Assembly: GCA_024636395.1 (NCBI GenBank)
Contig: JAGXHD010000122.1
Location: 1-22,023, forward strand
DNA length: 22,023 nucleotides
Reading direction: 5' to 3'
Origin: Sulfitobacter sp.
GTDB taxonomy: Bacteria > Pseudomonadota > Alphaproteobacteria > Rhodobacterales > Rhodobacteraceae
Positions within the stretch are counted from its first letter, which is position 1. Each line of letters opens with the position of its first letter. A program made the position numbers and the translations under genes. The notes under the pieces were generated by a model. It searched no databases. It was not told the origin of the DNA and saw only the letters and a list, made by a program, of their open reading frames with translations. Shown here one piece after another: positions 6,443 through 13,618 of the stretch.

Positions 6443-7813
6443 TTAATAAGAATATTCGGCGTAGATGCGGCTGATATCGCCGCTCCATTCGCCGTGGTAG
6501 CAATCGAGAAGTTCGTCGGCAGGGGTTTTCCCTGTCTCGACGCTTTCCTTCAAAGCATTGAGGAAATGCGTCTCGTCAGGGACCAGCCCGCCCGCACCGC
6601 TGCGTGCGCGTGCTTTGAGCCCGGCTTCCGACAGCGCAACGACTTCGCGCGCCAGATCAAGCATATTGACCCCGCCAGCGTTCGCCTGAAGTCCATCGAC
6701 GGAGGCCGCGACCCGCAGCTCCTCACGCGTTTGAGCATCCCAGCCCTTCACCAGATCCCAAGCCCCGTCCAGCGCGTTCTGATCGTACATCAACCCGACC
6801 CAGAAGGCAGGCAGCGCGCAAAGGCGCCGCCACGGGCCACCATCGGCACCACGCATCTCGATGTATTTCTTCATCCGCGCTTCGGGGAAGGCCGTGGTCA
6901 GATGATCCGCCCAATCGCTCAGCGTCGGCGTCTCACTGGGCAGCGCGGAAAGTTTGCCCTTCATGAAATCACGGAACGACAGGCCGAGCGCATCGATGTA
7001 TTTTCCATCGCGGTAGACGAAATACATTGGCACATCGAGCGCATAGTTGACCCATGCCTCAAACCCGAAACCCTCGTCGAACACGAACGGTACCATCCCC
7101 GTGCGTGCCGCATCCAGATCGCGCCACACGCGACTGCGCCACGACTTATGGCCGTTCAGCTTGCCCTCAAAAAACGGCGAGTTGGCGAAAAGGGCAGTTG
7201 CCAGCGGCTGTAGCGCCAAGGCCACGCGCATTTTCTGAATCATGTCGGCCTCGGACCCGAAATCCAAGTTCACCTGAACCGTACAGGTTCGGCGCATCAT
7301 GACGCGGCCCATGGTGCCTACCTTCGTCATGTAGTCGTTCATCAATTTGTAGCGGCCTTTGGGCATCAGATCCATCTGGTCATGGGTCCATTCCGGCGCG
7401 GCGCCCAGCCCGATAAAGCCCACACCGATCTCGTCGGCCACGTCCTTGACCTCACGAAGATGGATGTTCACCTCGTCGCATGTCTCGTGGATCGTCTCCA
7501 CGGGCGCGCCCGACAATTCGAGCTGCCCGCCCGGCTCAAGCGAGACATTGGCCCCATCTTTCTCCAGCCCGATAAGCTTGTCGCCCTCCAGCACGGGCGC
7601 CCAATTGTGGCGGTCCCGCAGCCCTTCGAGCATCACCCGGATCGATCGCTCCCCCTCGTAGGGCAGCGGCAAAAGGCTGTCTTTGCAATATCCGAACTTC
7701 TCGTGTTCGGTGCCAATACGCCAGTCTTCCTTGGGTTTACACCCGTCGGCAAGGTATTGGGTAAGTTGATCAAAATGTTCGATCGGCCCGCCGCCGGATT
7801 GAGGGATAGACAT
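6443..7813 (-). CDS. gshA: Glutamate--cysteine ligase (alphaproteobacterial/plant type)
   Basis: This enzyme couples L-glutamate and L-cysteine using ATP, the first step of glutathione synthesis in the cytoplasm. The 456-residue product matches the plant/alphaproteobacterial class, which is unrelated in length to the E. coli type. Family blocks visible are WRIGTEHEKFGY (about 31-42), EPGGQLELSGAP (about 93-104), RYKLMNDYM, MMRRTCTVQVNLDF and ARMKKYIEMRGADGGPW. The ATG at 7813 has GGAG eight bases upstream. It is the last gene of a leftward set after rsmE and a membrane protein gene, with a 55-bp gap from the latter. Confidence 0.96.
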   Translation of the reverse strand: MSIPQSGGGPIEHFDQLTQYLADGCKPKEDWRIGTEHEKFGYCKDSLLPLPYEGERSIRVMLEGLRDRHNWAPVLEGDKLIGLEKDGANVSLEPGGQLELSGAPVETIHETCDEVNIHLREVKDVADEIGVGFIGLGAAPEWTHDQMDLMPKGRYKLMNDYMTKVGTMGRVMMRRTCTVQVNLDFGSEADMIQKMRVALALQPLATALFANSPFFEGKLNGHKSWRSRVWRDLDAARTGMVPFVFDEGFGFEAWVNYALDVPMYFVYRDGKYIDALGLSFRDFMKGKLSALPSETPTLSDWADHLTTAFPEARMKKYIEMRGADGGPWRRLCALPAFWVGLMYDQNALDGAWDLVKGWDAQTREELRVAASVDGLQANAGGVNMLDLAREVVALSEAGLKARARSGAGGLVPDETHFLNALKESVETGKTPADELLDCYHGEWSGDISRIYAEYSY

Positions 7814-7868
7814 GGCTTGAACTCCGCTTTCTGTTGCGTCCGCAGCCTTGCGGAGATTCTCTGTGCCG

Positions 7869-8396
7869 TCAATGCAGCAGGGCGTGGGCGGGACGCAAGG
7901 GGGTGCGCTCCCAAATCACAACTGCGTGGCCGTGTTGCGCCTTCATCTCCGCCAGCATCCGCTCGGTCCGCAGGCCCGGAAGCCGGGCAAAGGCGTCAAA
8001 AAGTGCATCGGATCCGGCGGCGTTGACTGGAATCATCACCGGATCCTGCCCCGGCGCATCCAACTTCCAATGCGCAGGCTTTTGCGAGGCATCGAGGCTC
8101 AGACGCTCAAGTGCATGCAGAGCGACCACACCGCCCGTAAGCGGGCCGAAATAGGCGATCTGGCCTTCATCGATCTGCACCGCACCCGCGCCATCGCCTG
8201 TGCCGCGAAACCGCGCGCGCTGGACCCCTACAAGGCACAGCGCGCCTCCGATGACCACCAATGCCCAACCCGGCAGCGCCAGCAGTTGCCCCGGCCCGAT
8301 GATCCACCACAGCCCCAGCAGTGCCACACCTACCGCCACCAGCACTTCGCGCCAGCGCCAGAGCACGGCCTTTGCCTCCGGTCTGAAAAAAGTCAT
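7869..8396 (-). CDS. Membrane protein of unknown function between rsmE and gshA
   Basis: A 175-residue protein. The start is taken at 8396, where ATG shares its A with the rsmE stop (TGATG), indicating coupling. A longer frame to 8423 would overlap rsmE without need. A charged N-terminus (MTFFRPEAKAVLWRWREV) leads into two hydrophobic helices at about 19-36 and 41-58. A soluble domain follows, with VQIDEGQIAYFGPLTGG, MIPVNAAGSDALFDAF and LPGLRTERMLAEM. I have a general impression that this protein is conserved beside rsmE/gshA in Rhodobacterales. No enzymatic motif is visible and I do not assign a function. Confidence 0.82.
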   Translation of the reverse strand: MTFFRPEAKAVLWRWREVLVAVGVALLGLWWIIGPGQLLALPGWALVVIGGALCLVGVQRARFRGTGDGAGAVQIDEGQIAYFGPLTGGVVALHALERLSLDASQKPAHWKLDAPGQDPVMIPVNAAGSDALFDAFARLPGLRTERMLAEMKAQHGHAVVIWERTPLRPAHALLH

Positions 8397-9115
8397 CACC
8401 AGTCTCCCAATACCTGCTGCCACAGTGTCATCGCGGCCACCGCGGCCGTGTCGGCGCGCAGAATGCGCGGCCCAAGCGAGACGGAAACCGCTGCGTCCAT
8501 TGCGCGCAGCTTCGCCCGCTCGCGCTCAGAAAATCCGCCCTCTGGTCCGATGAATATCGCCCACGGCCCTGCCTGCGCGGGCAACGGCGGCACCTCCGCA
8601 CTCGCCAGCGCTTCGTCGCAAAACATGATCCGACGTGCGGGATCCCAACCGCCCAGAAGCTTGTCGAAGCGCGCAAGCTCTGCCACCTCCGGCACGAAGG
8701 TCCCGCCGCATTGCTCGGCGGCCTCCACTGCATGGGCCTGTAGGCGGTCCCTCTGGATCCTGCCCGAATTGGTAAACTCGGTCTGCACCGGCACGATGCG
8801 GGCAGCGCCCATCTCGGCGGCCTTCTCCACAATGAAATCTGTGCGCGCTTTTTTGATCGGGGCAAAGCACAGCCATAGATCTGGCGGCATCTGCAACGGC
8901 TTGGTCTGCTCCATGCAGGTCAACACGCCACCGCGTTTGCCCGCCTCGGCCACCTGCGCGCGCCACTCGCCGTCCTCACCGTTGAACAGCAACACCTGCG
9001 CGCCGACTGCTTGCCGCATTACCCCGAAGAGGTAATGCGCCTGTGCCCGGTCCAAAGGAACTGTTTGCCCCTCACCCAATGGGTGCTCTACATAAAGTCT
9101 GATTTTCGCGTCCAT
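8396..9115 (-). CDS. rsmE: 16S rRNA m3U1498 methyltransferase (RsmE)
   Basis: RsmE methylates N3 of U1498 in 16S rRNA using S-adenosylmethionine. The 239-residue product has the normal length, with an N-terminal PUA-like RNA-binding part and a C-terminal SPOUT trefoil knot. The SAM-binding knot motifs are GPEGGFS at 190-196 and LGPRILRADTA at 214-224; the family's EQxG-type segment appears as AAEQCGG near 132-138. The frame runs upstream to 9271, but the ATG at 9115 is the family start. Going further would invade ubiA on the other strand. The start codons of rsmE and ubiA are separated by only 11 bp. Confidence 0.95.
   Translation of the reverse strand: MDAKIRLYVEHPLGEGQTVPLDRAQAHYLFGVMRQAVGAQVLLFNGEDGEWRAQVAEAGKRGGVLTCMEQTKPLQMPPDLWLCFAPIKKARTDFIVEKAAEMGAARIVPVQTEFTNSGRIQRDRLQAHAVEAAEQCGGTFVPEVAELARFDKLLGGWDPARRIMFCDEALASAEVPPLPAQAGPWAIFIGPEGGFSERERAKLRAMDAAVSVSLGPRILRADTAAVAAMTLWQQVLGDW
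9065..9094 (+). promoter_or_regulatory. Weak candidate promoter of ubiA with a 13-bp palindrome in its spacer
   Basis: TTGCCC at 9065-9070 and TACATA at 9089-9094 (18 bp spacing) lie upstream of ubiA and inside the rsmE coding region. Between them is the perfect inverted repeat CACCCAATGGGTG at 9073-9085. With only 11 bp between the divergent starts, any ubiA promoter must lie within rsmE. The -10 match is poor (3/6), so this is a suggestion only. Confidence 0.25.
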
Positions 9116-9126
9116 GGGATGGATAT

Positions 9127-10101
9127 ATGCAAGACAACGCCCCACCGCCAGAGCCCCAAGATGATGGAAGCGTAGCCGACGCCTATACGCGCAATTGGGT
9201 CGATACCTATGCGCCTGGTCCGACGCGCCCCTATCTACGACTAAGCCGTGCGGACAGGCCCATCGGCACATGGCTGCTCCTCATCCCCTGCTGGTGGGGA
9301 CTGTCGCTGGCCATGCTCTACGACGGGCAGGCCTCCTGGCATGATCTTTGGATTTTCACCGGCTGCGCCATTGGAGCATTCCTGATGCGCGGTGCAGGCT
9401 GTACTTGGAACGACATCTCCGACCGCGACATCGACGGCCAAGTGGCTCGCACCCGCTCACGGCCTATCCCCTCCGGTCAGGTCAGCGTCAAAGGGGCTGC
9501 AGTCTGGATGATCGTCCAGGCACTCGTGTCCTTCGCTATTCTGCTCACATTCAATGCCGCAGCGATCCGCCTCGGCGTGCTCGCGTTGCTGCCCGTCGCG
9601 ATCTATCCTTTCGCAAAGCGTTTCACATGGTGGCCGCAAGTATTCCTCGGCCTCGCGTTCAACTGGGGGGCGCTGCTGGCCTGGACCGCGCATACAGGCC
9701 GCCTCGACGCGCCAGCGGTCGTGCTTTATCTCGCCGGCATCGCCTGGACGCTGTTCTATGACACCATCTATGCCCATCAAGACACCGAAGATGACGCCCT
9801 GATCGGGGTGAAATCCACCGCCCGCCTCTTTGGCGAAAACACCGGACAATGGCTCAGGCGATTCTTGATGGCGACTGTCGGGCTTATGGGCATCGCCGTG
9901 GTCTATGCCTGCTTGCCCAATGCGCCGGTTCTGGCCCTTGCCATTGCGATCGGCGGGCCATGGGCGATGGGCTGGCACATGGCTTGGCAGCTGCGCGGGC
10001 TCGACATCCACGATACCAAAAAAATGTTGCAATTATTTAGGGTCAACCGGGACACCGGCATGATCCCGCTGCTGTTTTTCGCAATCGCATTGCTCCTGTG
10101 A
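9127..10101 (+). CDS. ubiA: 4-hydroxybenzoate polyprenyltransferase
   Basis: UbiA attaches the polyprenyl tail to 4-hydroxybenzoate in the inner membrane, an early step of ubiquinone synthesis. The 324-residue protein has a soluble N-terminus of about 35 residues and then the usual multi-helix fold. The first Asp-rich prenyl-diphosphate/Mg motif is NDISDRDIDG at 95-104, followed by RTRSRPIPSG. The second is DTIYAHQDTEDD at 212-223. The ATG at 9127 is preceded by GGGATGGA (9116-9123), which works as ribosome binding site and occupies most of the 11-bp gap to rsmE. It is separated from the next gene by 63 bp. Confidence 0.95.
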   Translation: MQDNAPPPEPQDDGSVADAYTRNWVDTYAPGPTRPYLRLSRADRPIGTWLLLIPCWWGLSLAMLYDGQASWHDLWIFTGCAIGAFLMRGAGCTWNDISDRDIDGQVARTRSRPIPSGQVSVKGAAVWMIVQALVSFAILLTFNAAAIRLGVLALLPVAIYPFAKRFTWWPQVFLGLAFNWGALLAWTAHTGRLDAPAVVLYLAGIAWTLFYDTIYAHQDTEDDALIGVKSTARLFGENTGQWLRRFLMATVGLMGIAVVYACLPNAPVLALAIAIGGPWAMGWHMAWQLRGLDIHDTKKMLQLFRVNRDTGMIPLLFFAIALLL

Positions 10102-10113
10102 TTGCACCACAGG
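10095..10113 (+). repeat. Small inverted repeat at the end of ubiA
   Basis: CCTGTG at 10095-10100 and CACAGG at 10108-10113 are perfect complements around a 7-nt loop, overlapping the ubiA stop codon. No T-run follows, so it is not a convincing intrinsic terminator. It could slow transcription or be chance. Confidence 0.3.
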
Positions 10114-10130
10114 CACCAGCATCGTATGAC
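10103..10130 (+). promoter_or_regulatory. Weak candidate promoter of the OmpA-like gene
   Basis: The hexamer at 10102-10107 reads TTGCAC, and 17 bp downstream TATGAC lies at 10125-10130, in the 63-bp gap before the start at 10165. The -10 matches TATAAT at 4/6 and the -35 at about 3/6. The position suits a short leader, but the match is weak. Confidence 0.25.
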
Positions 10131-10164
10131 CATGCTTATTATTTGATCTATCCCGAAAGTGCCT

Positions 10165-12063
10165 ATGCGCCTCTCTTCCCTGCTCACGATCCTCCTGACG
10201 TTTGCCGCGGCCGCCGTAGTGTCCCTTGTGGCGGCCAATTTCTCGGTCAGCATCATTGAGGATTCGTCGGAGATCGGAGTGCGTGACGCACTGGACGCGA
10301 AAGGCATGACTTGGGCGGAGGTTGAAGCGAACGGACTTCAGGTCAGTCTGTCTGGCGTGGCTCCGACAGAAGCGGTCCGGTTTTCGGCGCTTACCACGGC
10401 AGGTTCCATCGTGGATGCCGCGCGGGTGATCGACGATATGAATGTCGCCGCCCTCGAAGCGCTAGCGGCGCCGAAATTCTCCGTCGAAATACTGCGAAAC
10501 GACAGCGGCCTATCAGTGATTGGACTGATTCCCGCCAGCACCGACCGCGACTATGTCATTGCACGCTTCAACAGCCTCGCCGGGTCTACCGGCGTTACCG
10601 ACCTGCTGGAAACCGCAGACTATCCCGCCCCCGATGGATGGGAAAGCACGCTTGAATTCGCACTCTCCGCCATGAGCAGCCTGCCGCGGGCGAAAGTATC
10701 TGTAGAGGCTGACAGAGTCGCCATCAGAGCCATCACAGACAGCGCCCCCGAAAAATCACGGCTCGAGCAAAGCCTGCGCCGGATGGTGCCGGAGCAGATC
10801 GCACTGGTCCTGGATATTGCAGCCCCGCGCCCAGTCATCACTCCGTTCACGACGCGGTTCCAGATCACTGCGGATGGCGCAAGCTTCGACGCCTGCTCCG
10901 CCGATACGGAGGAAGCCTCCGAGCGGATCATGAGTGCTGCAAAAGCGGCCGGGGCGGTCAATCCGCGCTGTACCGTGGGCCTTGGTGTGCCGACGCCGCG
11001 GTGGGCCGATGCCGTGACCGCGTCGATCTCCGCGCTATCGAAGCTTGGCGGCGGATCTTTCACGATTGCGGACGCCGATATCACCCTGCTCGCCCCGCCT
11101 GACAGAAGCCAGGCGGAATTCGACAGAGTGGTCGGCGAACTGGAAAACGCTCTGCCTCAGGTCTTTGCATTGGAAGCCAAGCTGCCGCGCGCGCAGGACC
11201 CTGATGCAGGTCCGCCCGAATTCACGGCCACCCTGAGCCCCCAGGGGCAGGTTCAGTTGCGCGGCCGCGTCAACGACAGCGCGTTGCGCGAATTGACCAC
11301 AAGCTTTGCAAAAGCGCGTTTTGGCTCCAGCAGGGTGCTTACGGCGACCCGTGTCGTCGATGATCTTCCCTCGGATTGGGCGACCCGCGTCCTCGCCGGG
11401 CTAGAAGGATTGGGCCAACTCGAAAACGGTATCGTAACAGTCACACCTCAGCGTGTCGTGCTCTCCGGCAACACCGGCAATCCCGATGCTTCGACAGAGA
11501 TTGCAGCCCTGCTTGCCGGTAAGCTCGGCGAAGGGGCATCCTTCGACGTCAACGTGACCTACCAAGAGCGGCTCGATCCCGTACTGGGATTACCGACCCC
11601 GGATGAATGTGAAGCCGAAATTGGAGCGATTGTCGCAGGAGGCAAGATTAATTTCGAGCCCGGTTCTGCAACGATCGACGCCTCCGCGCTTGGCACGATG
11701 GACGAGATCGCCACCGTTCTGAAACGCTGCGGCGATTTACAGCTCGAGATTCAGGGCTATACCGATAGCCAGGGGCGCGAGGAGATGAACCTCGCCCTGA
11801 GCCAGAGCAGAGCGGAATCGGTTTTGAATGAATTGCGCGCGCGCCGGGTCCTGAGCAGCTCATTCAAAGCGGCAGGTTACGGCGAAGAAAACCCCGTTGC
11901 CGATAACGGAACCGAAGCAGGGCGTGAGGCGAACCGGCGGATCGAATTTCGGCTCATCCGAGCTGAGGAAGATGTTGTAACGGACGAAACAACGCTGGAA
12001 GATCAAGCTGAAAACGGCAATACAGCCGACGACGCCCTGACCGAAGAAAGCACTACAGAATGA
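10165..12063 (+). CDS. OmpA-family envelope protein with BON-like repeats
   Basis: A 632-residue protein. An N-terminal hydrophobic segment (about 5-24) is a signal or signal anchor without an obvious cleavage site. The long middle part contains repeated blocks of a strand followed by V-L-S-G or V-Q-L-R-G-type turns and a helix, resembling BON domains (for example NGLQVSLSGVAP, GQVQLRGRVND, QRVVLSGNTG). The C-terminal OmpA-like peptidoglycan-binding domain spans about 494-600: INFEPGSATID, GYTDSQG, LALSQSRAESV and GREANRRIEF, with the diaminopimelate-contacting Asp and Arg present. An acidic tail follows. The frame allows a GTG at 10159, but the ATG at 10165 has GAAAG in place. It probably tethers an envelope complex to peptidoglycan. 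It is coupled by ATGA to the next gene. Confidence 0.9.
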   Translation: MRLSSLLTILLTFAAAAVVSLVAANFSVSIIEDSSEIGVRDALDAKGMTWAEVEANGLQVSLSGVAPTEAVRFSALTTAGSIVDAARVIDDMNVAALEALAAPKFSVEILRNDSGLSVIGLIPASTDRDYVIARFNSLAGSTGVTDLLETADYPAPDGWESTLEFALSAMSSLPRAKVSVEADRVAIRAITDSAPEKSRLEQSLRRMVPEQIALVLDIAAPRPVITPFTTRFQITADGASFDACSADTEEASERIMSAAKAAGAVNPRCTVGLGVPTPRWADAVTASISALSKLGGGSFTIADADITLLAPPDRSQAEFDRVVGELENALPQVFALEAKLPRAQDPDAGPPEFTATLSPQGQVQLRGRVNDSALRELTTSFAKARFGSSRVLTATRVVDDLPSDWATRVLAGLEGLGQLENGIVTVTPQRVVLSGNTGNPDASTEIAALLAGKLGEGASFDVNVTYQERLDPVLGLPTPDECEAEIGAIVAGGKINFEPGSATIDASALGTMDEIATVLKRCGDLQLEIQGYTDSQGREEMNLALSQSRAESVLNELRARRVLSSSFKAAGYGEENPVADNGTEAGREANRRIEFRLIRAEEDVVTDETTLEDQAENGNTADDALTEESTTE

Positions 12064-12386
12064 GCAGATTTGAATTTGTCCTCGCGACCGCCATCATTCT
12101 TTTCGTCGCTTTCTGCATGGGTTGGTTTGCGAACTGGCTGCTCCACCGATTTACCCGCGTCGCTTCCGACGATGTTGCACAGCTTGACCGCATGAGCCAA
12201 GAATTGCACGAAGCGGAAGAAACGCGCGACCAGGCAATCACCTATCTGCAGCAGCGCGAGGCGGAACTGACGAACCAACTGTCTCAAACCGAAGCAGAAT
12301 TGCGCGCTGCAATGGATGGCCTGCGCGATGCGCGACACGAGGCCGAAGAAATGCGTGCTTATATCGAGAGCCAGCACGCAAGCTGA
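12060..12386 (+). CDS. Membrane-anchored coiled-coil protein
   Basis: A 108-residue protein that starts inside the stop of the OmpA-like gene (ATGA). One hydrophobic helix at about 7-27 is followed by a long heptad-rich, Glu/Gln/Ala-rich coiled coil at about 38-103 (for example QLDRMSQELHEAEETRD). It should sit in the inner membrane and project a helical rod to one side. I cannot assign a family. The tight coupling to the peptidoglycan-binding protein suggests that the two act together in the envelope. It ends 10 bp before the convergent stress-protein gene. Confidence 0.78.
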   Translation: MSRFEFVLATAIILFVAFCMGWFANWLLHRFTRVASDDVAQLDRMSQELHEAEETRDQAITYLQQREAELTNQLSQTEAELRAAMDGLRDARHEAEEMRAYIESQHAS

Positions 12387-12396
12387 TTTTTGCGGA

Positions 12397-12843
12397 TCAC
12401 GGAACGGTCATACAGGCGCATTTTGCGTCTTTGCTGATCTGATGCGACGTGCTGCCCAGCACCAGCGCCCCAAGATCTCCGAGCCCGCGCCGCCCCGTCA
12501 CGATCAGATCGGCTGATGCGGCGTCCGCGCGGTCCAGAACATCGCGCGCCGGATCGCCGTGCCCGATATGCGCCTCAAACTTATCGAGCCCCTCTTCGGC
12601 TGCAACTTCCCGGGCTCTCTCGACCAGTTTTTCAGCAGCTTCACGGAGCAACTCCTGATGCGCCGCGTTCACGCCGACGTAAAAGCCCGATATCGCCTCT
12701 GCGGCATATACAACCGTTTCATCTCGTGGAGTGTGAATGATCTGGAGTGCGGCACCGAACTGCTTGGCGATGCCACAGGCCATCCGCAAGCCCCGCTCGG
12801 CAGCGTCAGACCCATCGATACCTACAACGATAGACGTAATCAT
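12397..12843 (-). CDS. Universal stress protein (UspA family, ATP-binding type)
   Basis: A 148-residue single-domain Usp. The N-terminal strand and nucleotide loop VVGIDGSD are at 6-13. The ATP-binding motif G-2x-G-9x-G-S is complete (Gly117, Gly120, Gly130, Ser131), so it belongs to the ATP-binding subclass. The start has a strong GGAGG (12855-12851) seven bases upstream. An FNR-type box centred about 66 bp upstream of the ATG suggests induction under low oxygen, as known for Usp genes in other bacteria. Usp proteins aid survival under stress; the exact target is not readable from sequence. Confidence 0.93.
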   Translation of the reverse strand: MITSIVVGIDGSDAAERGLRMACGIAKQFGAALQIIHTPRDETVVYAAEAISGFYVGVNAAHQELLREAAEKLVERAREVAAEEGLDKFEAHIGHGDPARDVLDRADAASADLIVTGRRGLGDLGALVLGSTSHQISKDAKCACMTVP

Positions 12844-12873
12844 ATCCTGTCCTCCATTTAATTGCTGTCTAAA

Positions 12874-12879
12874 AGGGTA
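12874..12879 (-). promoter_or_regulatory. Candidate -10 element of the usp gene
   Basis: On the minus strand TACCCT occupies 12879-12874, a weak -10 match. It would place transcription start near 12867, with the FNR box centred close to -42, the usual class II activator position. The poor hexamer is what one expects at an activator-dependent promoter. This is positional inference. Confidence 0.35.
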
Positions 12880-12902
12880 GCGCGCAAAGGACCGAAGTCA
12901 CT

Positions 12903-12916
12903 TTGATCTGGATCAA
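12903..12916 (-). promoter_or_regulatory. FNR/FnrL/Dnr-type operator upstream of the usp gene
   Basis: TTGATCTGGATCAA is a perfect match to the FNR-family consensus TTGAT-N4-ATCAA, with both half sites intact. It overlaps the moaE stop codon (12913-12915). The nearest downstream gene in a suitable orientation is the stress protein gene starting at 12843. No rightward gene follows, so the target is probably usp. Confidence 0.72.
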
Positions 12917-13371
12917 GGGGCCCTTGGTGTCCAGCGTGCGAGCGCGTCCTCATCCGCGTCCGTCGCCGCGACCCATTCCACACCACTACGTGAAATTTCA
13001 CGTTTCCAGAAGGGCGCCCGGGATTTGAGATAATCCATAAGGAAACTCGCCGCCTCGAATGCATGGCTCCGATGCCGCGCGGCTGTGGCCACCATCATGA
13101 TCATCTCGCCAGGGACCAGACGGCCGTAGCGATGGATCACCAGTACGTCGCCCAGAGAGAAACGGGCAAGGGCCTCTTCGGCGATCTGGGAAATCGCCTT
13201 TTGCGTCATCCCCGGATAGTGCTCGATTTCCATCGCTTCCATCGGATCTTCCGGCAGGTCCCGCACAATGCCCGTAAACGTAACAACAGCGCCCATATCG
13301 CGGTGGCCGGCAGCAAATGCCGCGCTTTCCTGCCCCAGATCAAACGGTGCCTCCTGAACGCTGATCCTCAT
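12913..13371 (-). CDS. moaE: Molybdopterin synthase catalytic subunit
   Basis: MoaE, with thiocarboxylated MoaD, inserts sulfur into cyclic pyranopterin monophosphate to form molybdopterin. The 152-residue product has the normal length and motifs: GAVVTFTGIVRD at 27-38, EIEHYPGMT at 48-56, IHRYGRLVPGE at 79-89, ARHRSHAF at 98-105 and the lysine-bearing YLKSRAPFWKRE at 114-125, with Lys116 and Lys123 as the likely catalytic lysines. The start follows the moaD stop by one base. The stop lies inside an FNR-type box for the next gene. It is the last gene of the uvrC-pgsA-moaD-moaE series. Confidence 0.96.
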   Translation of the reverse strand: MRISVQEAPFDLGQESAAFAAGHRDMGAVVTFTGIVRDLPEDPMEAMEIEHYPGMTQKAISQIAEEALARFSLGDVLVIHRYGRLVPGEMIMMVATAARHRSHAFEAASFLMDYLKSRAPFWKREISRSGVEWVAATDADEDALARWTPRAP

Positions 13372-13372
13372 C

Positions 13373-13618
13373 CTACCCGCCCGTCATCGGCGGAAAAAAT
13401 GCGACCTCGCGCACGCCGGCAAGCGGGGCGTCGAACTCCGCCAATTCCTGATCAAGCGCCACGCGCAGCGCGGAGATATCTTCGAACGCCGCAGCATAAC
13501 GCTCCTCGCGCGCGCGCAGTTCCGTCACCAGATCCCGGACCGTCACGGCCTCCGTCTCGACTTTCTCGCGCGGCAACCCGATACGCTCGCGCACCCAAGC
13601 GAAATACAAGACATCCAT
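13373..13618 (-). CDS. moaD: Molybdopterin synthase sulfur-carrier subunit
   Basis: An 81-residue ubiquitin-like protein that carries the sulfur used by MoaE. It begins MDVLYFAWVRERIG and ends FFPPMTGG, with the obligatory C-terminal Gly-Gly that is adenylated and thiocarboxylated. The ATG at 13618 shares its A with the pgsA stop (TGATG). The same frame stays open to 13900, but that would run through pgsA and is not used. The moaD-moaE pairing, one base apart, makes the assignment firm. Confidence 0.94.
   Translation of the reverse strand: MDVLYFAWVRERIGLPREKVETEAVTVRDLVTELRAREERYAAAFEDISALRVALDQELAEFDAPLAGVREVAFFPPMTGG

Noticed and set aside
6170..7213. A 347-codon plus-strand frame running from the DUF805 gene into the opposite strand of gshA
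   Set aside because: It overlaps DUF805 in another frame and gshA antisense; both of those have clear family motifs, this frame has none.
7768..7775. TTGATCAA within gshA as a possible FNR site
   Set aside because: The half sites lack the required 4-bp spacer and the site lies inside coding sequence near the gshA 5' end without suitable geometry.
7848..9035. A 395-codon plus-strand frame opposite rsmE and the membrane protein gene
   Set aside because: It spans two well-supported genes on the other strand, has biased His/Arg/Pro/Gln composition and no family resemblance.
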